From: Eubacterium sp.
GTDB lineage: Bacteria; Bacillota; Clostridia; Lachnospirales; Lachnospiraceae
Assembly (NCBI GenBank): GCA_021769425.1
Contig: JAETSX010000038.1
Coordinates: forward strand, 1-64,000
Direction of reading: 5' to 3'
Length of the DNA: 64,000 nt
Shown here: piece by piece, positions 52,022 through 60,668 of the stretch
How the letters are laid out: each line of letters begins with the position of its first letter
How positions within the stretch are numbered: the stretch's first letter is position 1
The notes under the pieces: generated by a model
The model's input: only the letters and a program-made list of their open reading frames with translations
Database searches by the model: none
What the model was told of the DNA's origin: nothing
Made by a program: the position numbers and the translations under genes

Positions 52022-52789
52022 ATGGTACACGCAATCGAATTTCAAAATGTGACCAAAACGTTCCCGGGCTCTTTGAGCAATGCCGTCGATCAAATCAATT
52101 TCACTGTAGAGGAAGGGGAATTCATCACCATTCTGGGTTCCTCCGGCTGCGGGAAAACAACGCTGCTAAAAATGATCAACCGGCTTTACGAGCCCGACGC
52201 CGGCAAAATCCTTTTATTTGGGGAGGACATAAGTTCCATAAACGCGGTAAAGCTGAGGCGCCGGATCGGCTATGTCATTCAGCAAATCGGCTTGTTTCCC
52301 CACATTACGGTAGGCGGCAATATTGCCATGACGCCAAACTTATTGAAATGGGACAAGGAGAAAACAAAGGCCCGGGTAGATCAGCTTCTTACTATGGCAG
52401 GACTGGAACCCGAAGAATACAAAAACCGGTATCCCGCCCAGCTTTCCGGCGGCCAGCAGCAGCGGGTGGGCCTGGCCCGGGCGCTGGCGGCTGATCCGAA
52501 AATCATGCTGTTAGACGAGCCATTCGGAGCCATTGATTCCATCACCCGCACCCGACTGCAGGATGAACTTCTTACCCTGCACCGGGGCATGAAGAAAACA
52601 TTTCTCTTTGTGACCCATGATATTGAAGAAGCCTTTAAGCTGGGAACACGGGTGATGATTATGAACAAAGGACAGATCCTGCAATTTGACACGCCGGAAC
52701 AGATTATTCTGCACCCGGCAGACGGATTTGTCACATCCCTGGTGGAATCCGCAAGGGAAAAAGAACGGTTCTGGGAAAAATTTAAATAA
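52022..52789 (+). CDS. OpuC/OpuB-type ABC ATPase
   Basis: The 255-residue ATPase has Walker A GSSGCGKTT (39-47), Q-loop IGYVIQQIGLFPH, signature LSGGQQQRVGLARAL, Walker B IMLLDEPFGAID and H-loop FVTHD. It lacks the C-terminal CBS pair that gates osmotic control in OpuA and OpuCA, which hints at a nutritional rather than an osmotic role. The start follows CCGGAGGTT. Confidence 0.92.
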   Translation: MVHAIEFQNVTKTFPGSLSNAVDQINFTVEEGEFITILGSSGCGKTTLLKMINRLYEPDAGKILLFGEDISSINAVKLRRRIGYVIQQIGLFPHITVGGNIAMTPNLLKWDKEKTKARVDQLLTMAGLEPEEYKNRYPAQLSGGQQQRVGLARALAADPKIMLLDEPFGAIDSITRTRLQDELLTLHRGMKKTFLFVTHDIEEAFKLGTRVMIMNKGQILQFDTPEQIILHPADGFVTSLVESAREKERFWEKFK

Positions 52790-52895
52790 AAGATGCTTTA
52801 AATAGGCTGTATTTCACGGATATTTGAAATTCGCTGCACTTCACGGATATCCGATTCACAGATATTTGAAATACGTTATATGTAGGAGAATTCAA

Positions 52896-53525
52896 ATGAT
52901 AGATTATATGGTAAAACACTACGACGATTTAATCAGAGCCACATTGGAACATCTGCAGATCGTGCTGATAACGCTGCTGCTTTCTCTTGTGCTTGCATCC
53001 TTCTTCACCCTGCTCTGCACCTACTTTAAAACTGCTTCAAGGATTATCCCGGGAATTTTATCCATGATTTATTCCATTCCCAGCCTTGCCATGTTCGCCC
53101 TGTTAATCCCTCTGACCGGCCTTGGCAAAACCACGGCAATTATTGTGCTGGTGATTTACAACCAGTATCTCCTGCTGCAGAACTTTCTGGCCGGATTAAA
53201 CGGCATTGATAAAAGCATTGCAGAGGCGGCCATGAGCATGGGCATGACTCCCCTGCAGACCCTTGTAAAAATCAAGCTGCCCCTTTCCAGGAAAGCATTT
53301 ATTGCCGGAATCCGCATTGCTATGGTTGCCACTGTCAGCATTGCCACCATTGCCGCCTCCATCAATGCCGGAGGCCTTGGCTCCATCCTTTTTGACGGGC
53401 TGCGGACTATGAATCCGGCAAAGATTGTATGGGGCAGCCTTCTGTCCGCGCTGCTGGCAGTTTTCATTGACGGGCTCTTGAGGTTTGCAGAGAAACGCCT
53501 GGCGCTCCACCCGGTCAGAAATTAG
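52896..53525 (+). CDS. OpuC/OpuB-type ABC permease 2
   Basis: The 209-residue protein starts MIDYMVKHYDDLI at 52896 behind TAGGAG. The EAA loop EAAMSMGMTPLQTLVKIKLP and INAGGLGSILFDGL match permease 1 and the OpuCB/CD family. It completes the importer. The gap before it holds three short imperfect copies of a TTCACGGATATTTGAAAT stretch. Confidence 0.9.
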   Translation: MIDYMVKHYDDLIRATLEHLQIVLITLLLSLVLASFFTLLCTYFKTASRIIPGILSMIYSIPSLAMFALLIPLTGLGKTTAIIVLVIYNQYLLLQNFLAGLNGIDKSIAEAAMSMGMTPLQTLVKIKLPLSRKAFIAGIRIAMVATVSIATIAASINAGGLGSILFDGLRTMNPAKIVWGSLLSALLAVFIDGLLRFAEKRLALHPVRN

Positions 53526-53611
53526 CCTGGCGCTTTGCATGATTCGAGCCAGTGCAAGGCAAAATTTCGACAGCGACGTGGTTCCATCGACTAGAAATTT
53601 TAACGCCGCTC

Positions 53612-53938
53612 TTACCAATTTGTCTTTGCCGCAAGCCATCGTTCCGGTTCCTTTGCCCAGAGCCCGTTGAGCCAGTCAATCCCTTTCTGTATCCCTTCTT
53701 CTGAAAATTCTGTTTCCATACGTTGTTTCTTTTCCTCTGGGGTTGCGTCAAACCCATAAGGCGCTTCCCAGGCTGTCACTTCCAATACCTGGATTTCTTT
53801 TTTCTGCTCCTCCTTATTATCCGCTGCCGGGACTTCTTTTTTCAGAACGGCAAACCGAAAGCGCAGCCCCTCATGGCTTCCGGTAAATGTCGTTTTTTTC
53901 AGATAAGGAATGGACAGTATATCCTTCCGTTCTATCAT
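53612..53938 (-). CDS. Hypothetical protein, unrecognised
   Basis: The 108-residue protein (MIERKDILSIPYLKKTTFTG, VTAWEAPYGFDATPEEKKQ, IDWLNGLWAKEPERW) has a good start (GAGG) and coding character, with mixed beta then helical content and no signal or membrane segment. It resembles small cytosolic proteins found across Lachnospiraceae, but no function is known to me. Confidence 0.6.
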   Translation of the reverse strand: MIERKDILSIPYLKKTTFTGSHEGLRFRFAVLKKEVPAADNKEEQKKEIQVLEVTAWEAPYGFDATPEEKKQRMETEFSEEGIQKGIDWLNGLWAKEPERWLAAKTNW

Positions 53939-53981
53939 TGCATTCCTCTGTATTTGTCTTTCTTCCTATTCATTGGTATCC

Positions 53982-55256
53982 TCATTTCTGCTTCATGTCC
54001 TTTAAAATATCAAAACAGTCAAATGTGGCAAAATAATCATCCGGCGTCTCGGCCCGCCGGATGAGCTGGACGCTTCCATCTTCTCTCAGCAACAGTTCCG
54101 CAGACTTTAATTTCCCGTTATAATTATATCCCATGGAAAATCCGTGGGCGCCGGTATCATGAATCACCAGCAAATCTCCCATGTCAATCTTCGGAAGCAT
54201 CCGGTCAATGGCAAACTTATCATTATTTTCACAGAGGGAACCGGTAATGTCATATTTATGATCGCACACATGATTGTCCTTGCCCATTACGGTAATATGA
54301 TGATACGCCCCATACATGGCAGGCCGCATCAGGTTTACAGCACAGGCGTCACAGCCGATGTATTCCTTATGGGTATGTTTCTCATGGATAGCCCTGGTCA
54401 CCAGGCAGCCGTAAGGCCCCATCATAAACCGTCCCAGTTCCGTATAAATAGCCACATCTCCCATTCCTGCCGGAACCAGAACTTCTTCATATACTTTTCT
54501 CACGCCTTCGCCGATGGCGTAGATATCGTTAGGTTCCTGATCCGGACGGTAGGGAATGCCGATTCCGCCGGAAAGATTGATAAAACGAATATCCGCCCCT
54601 GTCTCCTCTTTTAATTTCACTGCCACCTCAAACAAAGTCTTTGCCAGCGTCGGGTAATATTCATTTGTCACAGTATTGCTTGCCAGAAATGCATGGATGC
54701 CGAAATGCTTTGCGCCCTTTTCCTTCAAGACCCGAAATCCTTCAAATAACTGTTCTGTGGTAAACCCGTATTTTGCGTCCCCCGGGTTGTCCATAATGCT
54801 GTTGCTGATTTTGAACACCCCGCCCGGATTGTAACGGCAGCTTATGGTTTCCGGAATATGCCCTATGGTTTTTTCCAGAAAATCAATATGGGTAAAGTCA
54901 TCTAAATTGATGATTGCCCCAATCTCATCTGCAAACTGAAATTCCGAAGCCGGCGTTGCGTTGGAGGAAAACATAATGTCATCCCCCGCAAAATGCAGAG
55001 CGTCCGCCAACATCAGCTCTGTCATGGAGGAACAGTCGCAGCCGCAGCCATACTCTTTTAAAATATTGATTAAAAACGGATTGGGCGTCGCTTTTACCGC
55101 AAAATATTCCTTAAATCCCGGATTCCAGGAAAATGCTTCTTTGACAGCCTTTGCATTGGCCCGTATCCCTTTTTCGTCATACAGATGAAAGGGAGTGGGA
55201 TATTCCTTCACAATCTCTTTTAACTGCTCTTCTGTTACAAACGGTTCTTTTTTCAT
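53982..55256 (-). CDS. lysA: Diaminopimelate decarboxylase-like PLP enzyme
   Basis: The 424-residue fold-III PLP enzyme has its Lys in EYFAVKATPNP, CGCDCSSMTELMLA, the His/Gly-rich strand FINLSGGIGIPYR, ELGRFMMGPYG and the substrate loop GCDACAVNLMRPAMYG, with GDLLVIHDTGAHG late. It fits LysA (meso-DAP to lysine). Related carboxynorspermidine or arginine decarboxylases are less likely given the CDACAVN loop. The start follows AGGAGG. Confidence 0.82.
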   Translation of the reverse strand: MKKEPFVTEEQLKEIVKEYPTPFHLYDEKGIRANAKAVKEAFSWNPGFKEYFAVKATPNPFLINILKEYGCGCDCSSMTELMLADALHFAGDDIMFSSNATPASEFQFADEIGAIINLDDFTHIDFLEKTIGHIPETISCRYNPGGVFKISNSIMDNPGDAKYGFTTEQLFEGFRVLKEKGAKHFGIHAFLASNTVTNEYYPTLAKTLFEVAVKLKEETGADIRFINLSGGIGIPYRPDQEPNDIYAIGEGVRKVYEEVLVPAGMGDVAIYTELGRFMMGPYGCLVTRAIHEKHTHKEYIGCDACAVNLMRPAMYGAYHHITVMGKDNHVCDHKYDITGSLCENNDKFAIDRMLPKIDMGDLLVIHDTGAHGFSMGYNYNGKLKSAELLLREDGSVQLIRRAETPDDYFATFDCFDILKDMKQK

Positions 55257-55280
55257 CTTTATGGTTCCTCCTTGGTTCTA

Positions 55281-55400
55281 TTTTTCTAATTTTCTCTCCA
55301 GTTCCAAAAGCTTAATTTCATTTTTCTGACTTTCTCTCCGGTTCCAAAAGCTTAATTTCATTTTTCTAATTTTCTCTCCAGTTCCAAAAGCTTAATTTCA
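55281..55400 (-). repeat. Three tandem 40-bp copies of a regulator gene 3' end
   Basis: 55281-55320 and 55361-55400 are identical; 55321-55360 differs at a few bases. The gene-proximal copy (55361-55400) encodes the last residues of the TrmB-type regulator, and the stop lies at the junction. The unit is not a multiple of three. Confidence 0.95.
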
Positions 55401-56101
55401 TTTTTCATAGAATCTTTAAATACCTGGACAAAATTGGGCTGTCCTGAATATAGGCAGGCGCTGTCCTTTCCTTTTCCGAACTCTCCGGTCAGAACCTGTC
55501 TGGAATCTGCAATCAGTCCAATCTGATTCTTCTTGTCTGAAACATGGTAAATCTTTACTCCTCTTTCTTTCAGCCTTTGCTCCCTTACTGCCTCCTCTTC
55601 GTCTTTTGCATAAGAAGTAAGGAGCGCCACTTTGATTTTTTGTTCTGCCCGCTGTTCCAGTTCCTTCTGAAATTGCTCCAGAAATCTGCCTGACATGGAT
55701 AAATAGATGCGCTTCTTGGCTTTATTGAGCATATTCTTTATTTTGTCCTCAATATTTTCATCTGAATTGATGGTGAAATATCCTTCCCTTTCTTCCTTTT
55801 CTCCGGGAAGATGGGCCATCAAAAGCTCTTTGCGCACCTCCAGGCTGCGAATCTTATTCTGGCAGAATTCTTCGATATCCACTGGGGTATATTTCCTGGA
55901 GTTTCCTTCCGTCACATAGGCGCCGCCTTTATCCGCCAATCCTTCCAATGCCTTATAAACATTCGACCGTGAAATTCCGATGCATTTGGCAATCTCATAT
56001 CCATTGCTTGTCCCGGAACGAAACAGTTCCAGATAAACCTGCGCTTCCTGTCCGGTCAGCCCAAAAGCAGCCAAATGTTCCACCAGATTTCTCTCTTCCA
56101 T
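55358..56101 (-). CDS. TrmB-family transcriptional regulator
   Basis: The 247-residue protein has a winged helix (about 5-75: FGLTGQEAQVYLELFRSG, IAKCIGISRSNVYKALEGL) and a C-terminal PLD-like effector domain (IYLSMSGRFLEQFQKELEQ, KIKVALLTSY, GLIADSRQVLTGEF). TrmB proteins sense sugars or other metabolites. Its last residues (EIKLLELERKLEK) come from a 40-bp unit that is repeated beyond the stop. An inverted repeat lies 40 bp before the start. Confidence 0.85.
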   Translation of the reverse strand: MEERNLVEHLAAFGLTGQEAQVYLELFRSGTSNGYEIAKCIGISRSNVYKALEGLADKGGAYVTEGNSRKYTPVDIEEFCQNKIRSLEVRKELLMAHLPGEKEEREGYFTINSDENIEDKIKNMLNKAKKRIYLSMSGRFLEQFQKELEQRAEQKIKVALLTSYAKDEEEAVREQRLKERGVKIYHVSDKKNQIGLIADSRQVLTGEFGKGKDSACLYSGQPNFVQVFKDSMKNEIKLLELERKLEK

Positions 56102-56141
56102 TCCAATTGCCCTTTCTCTTATTGTCCAGATTTTCCATTAG

Positions 56142-56162
56142 TAGTATTTTTCAGTAATACTA
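56142..56162. promoter_or_regulatory. Candidate operator of the TrmB-type regulator
   Basis: TAGTATT (56142-56148) and AATACTA (56156-56162), a perfect inverted repeat with 7-nt spacer, 40 bp upstream of the start. Autoregulation is inferred. Confidence 0.5.
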
Positions 56163-56330
56163 TACTGGTTTCACAGACAAAAGTCAAGGAACTTTTCACG
56201 GAAACAAGAACAAAGTGGGCAGGCCTACATCAGCTCCCCTAATCCCTCAATCTCGAGGGGTTTGCACACTTTGCGCGCCGAGCACATTTGCGAAGCAATA
56301 TCTGCCTCTTGTGCGAGTGCGCATCTTTAT

Positions 56331-56376
56331 TTATTGTCTTATCGAAAATCCGAAGGAATTTCCAATAAGACAATAA
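56331..56376. repeat. Perfect 12-bp inverted repeat
   Basis: TTATTGTCTTAT (56331-56342) pairs with ATAAGACAATAA (56365-56376), and the interior pairs further (GAAA...TTTC). It lies between the NrdG terminator and the TrmB promoter in a 321-bp gap that holds no gene. Confidence 0.7.
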
Positions 56377-56420
56377 AACACCGGACAGAACTATCGCATT
56401 CCGATACTTCCATCCGGCGC
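56373..56420 (-). terminator. Terminator of the nrdDG operon
   Basis: CCGGA (56381-56385) pairs with TCCGG (56413-56417) with further inner pairing; minus-strand TGTTTTATTG follows. It lies 2-50 nt past the nrdG stop. Confidence 0.55.
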
Positions 56421-56422
56421 CT

Positions 56423-56914
56423 TTATTTACAATGCAGAATTACCTTTCCCTCTGCCCTGCTGGCAGGCACATTGATCACCCGCTGATTTTCACTTCCCCG
56501 CCAATACAGCTTTGTATTCTTTCGTTCCACCAAAAATTCTCCGTCCACCAGCACATCCACATATTTCATGATTTCCAGCCCGGAAATTGTCTCCCATACA
56601 AACCCGGTATACATCCAAATGGTTTTCTCCGGAAATTCCTCTTTCACTTCCCGGGCAAGCTTCAGCACATCCGCACGGTTGCCGAAATACAGGGGATCCC
56701 CGCCGCTGAAAGTGATTCCTGAGATATAATCTCTGGCAAGCTCTTCGAAAATTTCCTGTTTCGCCTCCTGATCAAAAAGAAGCCCGCCGTTGGGATCCCA
56801 GGTAATGGGATTCTGGCACTCTTTACAGCAATGAGAACAGCCGGACACCCATAAGACTACACGAAGCCCGTCACCGTTAAGCATATCGTCTTTTGTGATA
56901 TTGTGGTATCTCAT
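56423..56914 (-). CDS. nrdG: Anaerobic ribonucleotide reductase activating protein NrdG
   Basis: The 163-residue radical-SAM enzyme has its 4Fe-4S triad in SGCSHCCKECQN (CxxxCxxC), then GISGVTFSGGDPL-type region reading SGITFSGGDPLYFGN. It makes the glycyl radical on NrdD using S-adenosylmethionine. It lies 10 nt after nrdD with an AAGGAGAT site, as one operon. Confidence 0.96.
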   Translation of the reverse strand: MRYHNITKDDMLNGDGLRVVLWVSGCSHCCKECQNPITWDPNGGLLFDQEAKQEIFEELARDYISGITFSGGDPLYFGNRADVLKLAREVKEEFPEKTIWMYTGFVWETISGLEIMKYVDVLVDGEFLVERKNTKLYWRGSENQRVINVPASRAEGKVILHCK

Positions 56915-56924
56915 AAATATCTCC

Positions 56925-59054
56925 TTACATACTTCTGCGCTCTTTTATTTCTGCCATTTTCGCATCATTTAATCTGGTGTCGCCCTTTACTCTGGAATAG
57001 GACAGGTAGCCGTTCATCCGTTCAATTTTTGTCAGATTATGACTGCCGCATTTGGGGCACACATCCATCTCCAACTCCTGATGGCCGCAGTCATCGCAAT
57101 AGGCCAGAGACAAATTCACCCCTTCATAAAATCCCATATCCATGGCGCGCCTTACCAGAGTTTTCACAGCTTCTGTATTATAATCAATGGGATACTTCAC
57201 ATACTGAATTTTCCCGCCGTTGCTCAATTCCCAGAAACGGTATTCCAAATCCTGTTTCTGTATAGGGGTAATGTCCTCTGTCACATGGCAGTGGAAACCG
57301 TTGCTGACATACTCCCTGTCAGACACATTCTCCACAATGCCGTATTTCTTCCGGAACTGTTTCACCTGCAGCCCGCAGAGATTTTCCGCAGGAGTTGCAT
57401 AAATGGCATACAAATTGCCGTCCGCTTTCTTATATTCTGTAATTTTCTCATTGATATGTTCCAGTACCTCAATGGCAAACTGTCCGTCCTCCACCAGGGA
57501 TTTTCCATTATATAGCCGCTGCAGTTCATTAAATGCCGTAATGCCGAAAGATGCGGTTGCCGTCTTTAACAGGGGTTTGATCTTATCATGTATCCCCAGA
57601 TGACCGCCGTAAAACCCGCCTTCGCAGTAGGCAAGGGGATTGGTGCTTGCCCTCATTTCTCCCAGATAGGCATAGGTACGGATATGAAGCTGGCGGATCA
57701 GCTCCAGATAATAATCCAGCACCTCATAAAAATCTCTGCTTTCCTGTCTGGATTTGGCTAAAATCATGGGCAGATGGAGGCTGACCACCCCAATATTAAA
57801 CCGCCCCACAAATACCGGGCGATCGGTTTCGTCTGCCGGGTTCATTCCGCCTTTTACATACCAGGGAGACAAAAAGGCCCTGCATCCCATAGGGCTGATG
57901 ATCTCGCCGTACTGCTTGTACATGCTGGAAATATAACCTTTGCCCGTAAGGCTTAACCAGTCGGGGTACATGGTTTTCCGGGAGCACTCAATCCCTGCTT
58001 CAAATACATCCTCTAACTCTTTTCCCGGGCCGTGGAGGTTTTCATCATAAAGAAATACCAGTTTGGGAAACAGCACCGGTTTTTTGCACCCTTCTTTTCC
58101 CTGGCCTTTTTTTCTCACATTCAACATGGCAATGGAAGCCATTCTCGCAAATTTTCCTGTGCCCGTCCCAAATGTCATGGTGATAAAAGGATAATCTCCT
58201 CTGCTGGAGGATACGGAATTGAATTTATATTCCCAGCCCTGGACTCCCTGCTCCAAATCCCTGGCAATCGCCTTCATGGTTACCTCTTCTGCCCGTTCTT
58301 CGTCAAGGCCCAGGCTTAAGTAATGATTCTTATACTTGAGGTAAGATTTCTCTGCATAGGGCTCCAGAATTTTCTCAACGCTGGGCACCGTAAATCCGCC
58401 GTACTGCTGGCTTGCAGCGCTTAACACAATATCTCCGATGACATCAAAGGCCACATCCAGCGTTTTTGGCTCATTGTACCAGAGATTTCCCATTTCAAAC
58501 CCGCCCCGCAGCACGTTTTCCACATCAAACAGGCAGCAGTTCATGGTATCCCGTCTTGCAGACATATCATGAACGTAAATATAACCATCCCGGCACGCCT
58601 GGATTTCTTCTGTGGTCATAAAAAATTTCTGATACAATTCTTTATTCAACTGATTGAAAATCAGGCTCCGCTTGGTGGAAACAAGGGCGCTGTCCGTATT
58701 GGAGTTTTCTTTATCCCCTATGTACATAATGGACTGGCTCTTTTTGTAAACCTCGTCCAACATCTGCACAAAATCCTGTTTATAATTCCGGTAATCCCGG
58801 TAACTTTTTGCCACCACCGGATTCACTTTCTCCAGGGCGCCTTCCACAATGTTGTGCATCTGGGCAATTTTCACTTCTTCTATGCCCATGGATTCCACTT
58901 TTTCCTCTACAAACTGGCAGATAAACTTTAACTCTTCTTCCGTAAACGTGATCAATGCGCGATAGGCTGACTTATTGACGGCAACCACAACTTTCTGTAC
59001 ATTAAAGTCTTCTTTGGTCCCATCCTTTTTGACAACTTTAAAGGTTTTCTCCAT
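56925..59054 (-). CDS. nrdD: Anaerobic ribonucleoside-triphosphate reductase NrdD
   Basis: The 709-residue enzyme starts MEKTFKVVKKDGTKEDF at 59054 behind GGGAGGG. It has an N-terminal ATP cone (about 1-95), the ten-stranded barrel (HDMSARRDTMNCCLFDVE, GGFTVPSVEK, ASFGITAFNEL), a C-terminal zinc site (YCDDCGHQELEMDVCPKCGS) and the glycyl-radical loop RMNGYLSYSR near the end. It makes dNTPs without oxygen. NrdR-like boxes lie upstream. Confidence 0.97.
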   Translation of the reverse strand: MEKTFKVVKKDGTKEDFNVQKVVVAVNKSAYRALITFTEEELKFICQFVEEKVESMGIEEVKIAQMHNIVEGALEKVNPVVAKSYRDYRNYKQDFVQMLDEVYKKSQSIMYIGDKENSNTDSALVSTKRSLIFNQLNKELYQKFFMTTEEIQACRDGYIYVHDMSARRDTMNCCLFDVENVLRGGFEMGNLWYNEPKTLDVAFDVIGDIVLSAASQQYGGFTVPSVEKILEPYAEKSYLKYKNHYLSLGLDEERAEEVTMKAIARDLEQGVQGWEYKFNSVSSSRGDYPFITMTFGTGTGKFARMASIAMLNVRKKGQGKEGCKKPVLFPKLVFLYDENLHGPGKELEDVFEAGIECSRKTMYPDWLSLTGKGYISSMYKQYGEIISPMGCRAFLSPWYVKGGMNPADETDRPVFVGRFNIGVVSLHLPMILAKSRQESRDFYEVLDYYLELIRQLHIRTYAYLGEMRASTNPLAYCEGGFYGGHLGIHDKIKPLLKTATASFGITAFNELQRLYNGKSLVEDGQFAIEVLEHINEKITEYKKADGNLYAIYATPAENLCGLQVKQFRKKYGIVENVSDREYVSNGFHCHVTEDITPIQKQDLEYRFWELSNGGKIQYVKYPIDYNTEAVKTLVRRAMDMGFYEGVNLSLAYCDDCGHQELEMDVCPKCGSHNLTKIERMNGYLSYSRVKGDTRLNDAKMAEIKERRSM

Positions 59055-59085
59055 GCTGTTCCCTCCCGGCTTAGTGTTCAAAGAT

Positions 59086-59160
59086 ATAGGTATATCTTGT
59101 GAATTTTTCAGAAATTTCTCACTGTTTACACTATATCTTGTGTTTTAGAGTATATCTTAC
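59086..59160 (-). promoter_or_regulatory. NrdR-box region of nrdDG
   Basis: ACACTATATCTTGTGT (59128-59143) matches the NrdR consensus. A second, weaker box ends TATATCTTGTG (59091-59101), 41 bp away. A third TATATCTTA (59151-59159) overlaps a likely -10 (TATACT on the minus strand). NrdR would repress when dATP is plentiful. Confidence 0.75.
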
Positions 59161-59211
59161 CACGACATGATGCGTAAGTCAAGGGTTTCTGTTCCCCGGA
59201 CGTTTTTTAGC

Positions 59212-59453
59212 GTAACAGTTCAGCCTTCGCCTTCACTGTCACCGAATCCAGCCCATTTAAAGTTTGCTTTCAGCAAAGGGCTGGATTCCTGACTCAATCT
59301 ACACATTCTCACGGACTTTGCAGCAAGTGCAAAGTCCTGGGCTGAACTGTTACTTTTTAGCTCCCTGCGGCAAGGGGCAGATTCCCTTCCGGCCAAATTT
59401 ACGCGTTCTTACAAACTTTGCAGCCAGCGCAAAGTCCTGGGCTGAACCGTTAC
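59212..59453. repeat. Element with 14-bp inverted ends plus a partial second unit
   Basis: GTAACAGTTCAGCC (59212-59225) is perfectly inverted at 59340-59353. The right half (TTTGCAGC, GCAAAGTCCTGGGCTGAA, C-GTTAC) is repeated at about 59414-59453. It fills most of the gap between nrdD and the MBL lipoprotein gene. A similar end, CTGAACTGTTAC, occurs near 13685. Confidence 0.75.
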
Positions 59454-59495
59454 AAAAGAACACCCAGACAGAAAGAAGCGCTTCTTCTGTCTGGG
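59453..59495 (-). terminator. Terminator of the MBL lipoprotein gene
   Basis: CCCAGACAG-rich arm (from 59463) pairs with CTGTCTGGG (to 59495) across a GAAGCGCTTC core; minus-strand TGTTCTTTTG follows. Confidence 0.75.
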
Positions 59496-59504
59496 ATGTT
59501 CTTT

Positions 59505-60668
59505 TTATTCCTTCAAACATCTGCCGCAAGGCTCATAGCCCTGCGCTTTTAATTCCTGTACACTCAGGCTGCTGTATTCTTTATTCTCTTCCTGCATCTG
59601 TTCCACGCTGCTGCAGGAATCCTTATGGAATTTTCCGGTATTGATATTAATGACGTAAGTTTCCGGCTCTTTCTCCTGTCCCCGGACAAACTCTTCGGCC
59701 TGCAAATCAGGACTTTCCTCCAGCTCTTCTTCTCCATTGGAGCTTCCCCTGGGCTCTCCTGCCTTCCAGCTCTCACTGGGAGAACAGTTCCAGGTAATTT
59801 TCTCTCCGTCTGAAACCGCCACAATAGTTCCCTGTTCATCGGTCCGGTATACTTCTGCCCCGATACTGCGGAAGTTATTCATTGCCCCTGCCCTGGGATG
59901 TCCGTAGCTGTTCCCTTCTCCGCAGCTTATCACCACCGCCTGGGGATTTACTTCTTCTAAAAATTCCATGGTATTTGCCGTATCGCTGCCGTGATGGGCC
60001 GCTTTCAGCACATCGGCTGACAAATCAATCCCTTCTGCAAGCATATCCTGTTCCGCATCTTCTTCTGCATCCCCGGTAAACACAAACCGGTTTTCGCCAA
60101 ACTCCAGAAGAATCCCAACGGAATAATCGTTCCAGTTATCGCCGTAATCTTCTTTCACAGGCGCAATAACAGTAAATTCTGCGCTTCCCAGGGAATAGAC
60201 GGTTCCCGCTTCGGGATAAGTAATCTCTTTTCTTTTGTCTTGTATCACCCGGAGCACATCCTGGTATGTTTTCGTATCCTTCTTTAAATCAGGCAGAAAC
60301 ACCTTATCCCAGGAAAATTTATACAATACCACATCCAGACCGCCTACATGATCGGAATCCGGGTGGGTGCCCACGGCATAATCCAGATGTTCCACTCCCT
60401 GATGCTGCAGATAAGACTGCAGGGCTGTTCCCTTATCATTATCTCCCGCATCAATCAGCATGGCATGCTCCCCCTGCTTAATCAGCGTGGCGTCGCCCTG
60501 CCCCACATCAATAAAATGCACTTCTAATGTTTCCCCGTTAAGTACGGGGCCTTCCCGGCGGGAATCTGCCTGCCGGCCTCCTAAGTCGCCGCAGCCTGCC
60601 GGCCCAATCCATAATACCGCCAGCGCAAGCAGCATTCCCAGCCATATACTTCTCTTTTTATGTCTCAT
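59505..60668 (-). CDS. ComEC-like metallo-beta-lactamase lipoprotein with Cys-rich tail
   Basis: The 387-residue protein has a lipobox (GPAGC, Cys26), then the ComEC-type MBL domain: VHFIDVGQGDATLI, MLIDAGDND, VGTHPDSDHVGGLD, FTGDAEEDAE, LKAAHHGSDTAN and GHPRA. A Glu-rich linker leads to a C-terminal module with NINTGKFHKDSC and EPCGRCLK that resembles Ada-type or nuclease metal knuckles. It is an exported, membrane-tethered hydrolase, perhaps acting on nucleic acid or nucleotide. The start codon lies inside a repeated copy of the upstream gene end. Confidence 0.82.
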   Translation of the reverse strand: MRHKKRSIWLGMLLALAVLWIGPAGCGDLGGRQADSRREGPVLNGETLEVHFIDVGQGDATLIKQGEHAMLIDAGDNDKGTALQSYLQHQGVEHLDYAVGTHPDSDHVGGLDVVLYKFSWDKVFLPDLKKDTKTYQDVLRVIQDKRKEITYPEAGTVYSLGSAEFTVIAPVKEDYGDNWNDYSVGILLEFGENRFVFTGDAEEDAEQDMLAEGIDLSADVLKAAHHGSDTANTMEFLEEVNPQAVVISCGEGNSYGHPRAGAMNNFRSIGAEVYRTDEQGTIVAVSDGEKITWNCSPSESWKAGEPRGSSNGEEELEESPDLQAEEFVRGQEKEPETYVININTGKFHKDSCSSVEQMQEENKEYSSLSVQELKAQGYEPCGRCLKE

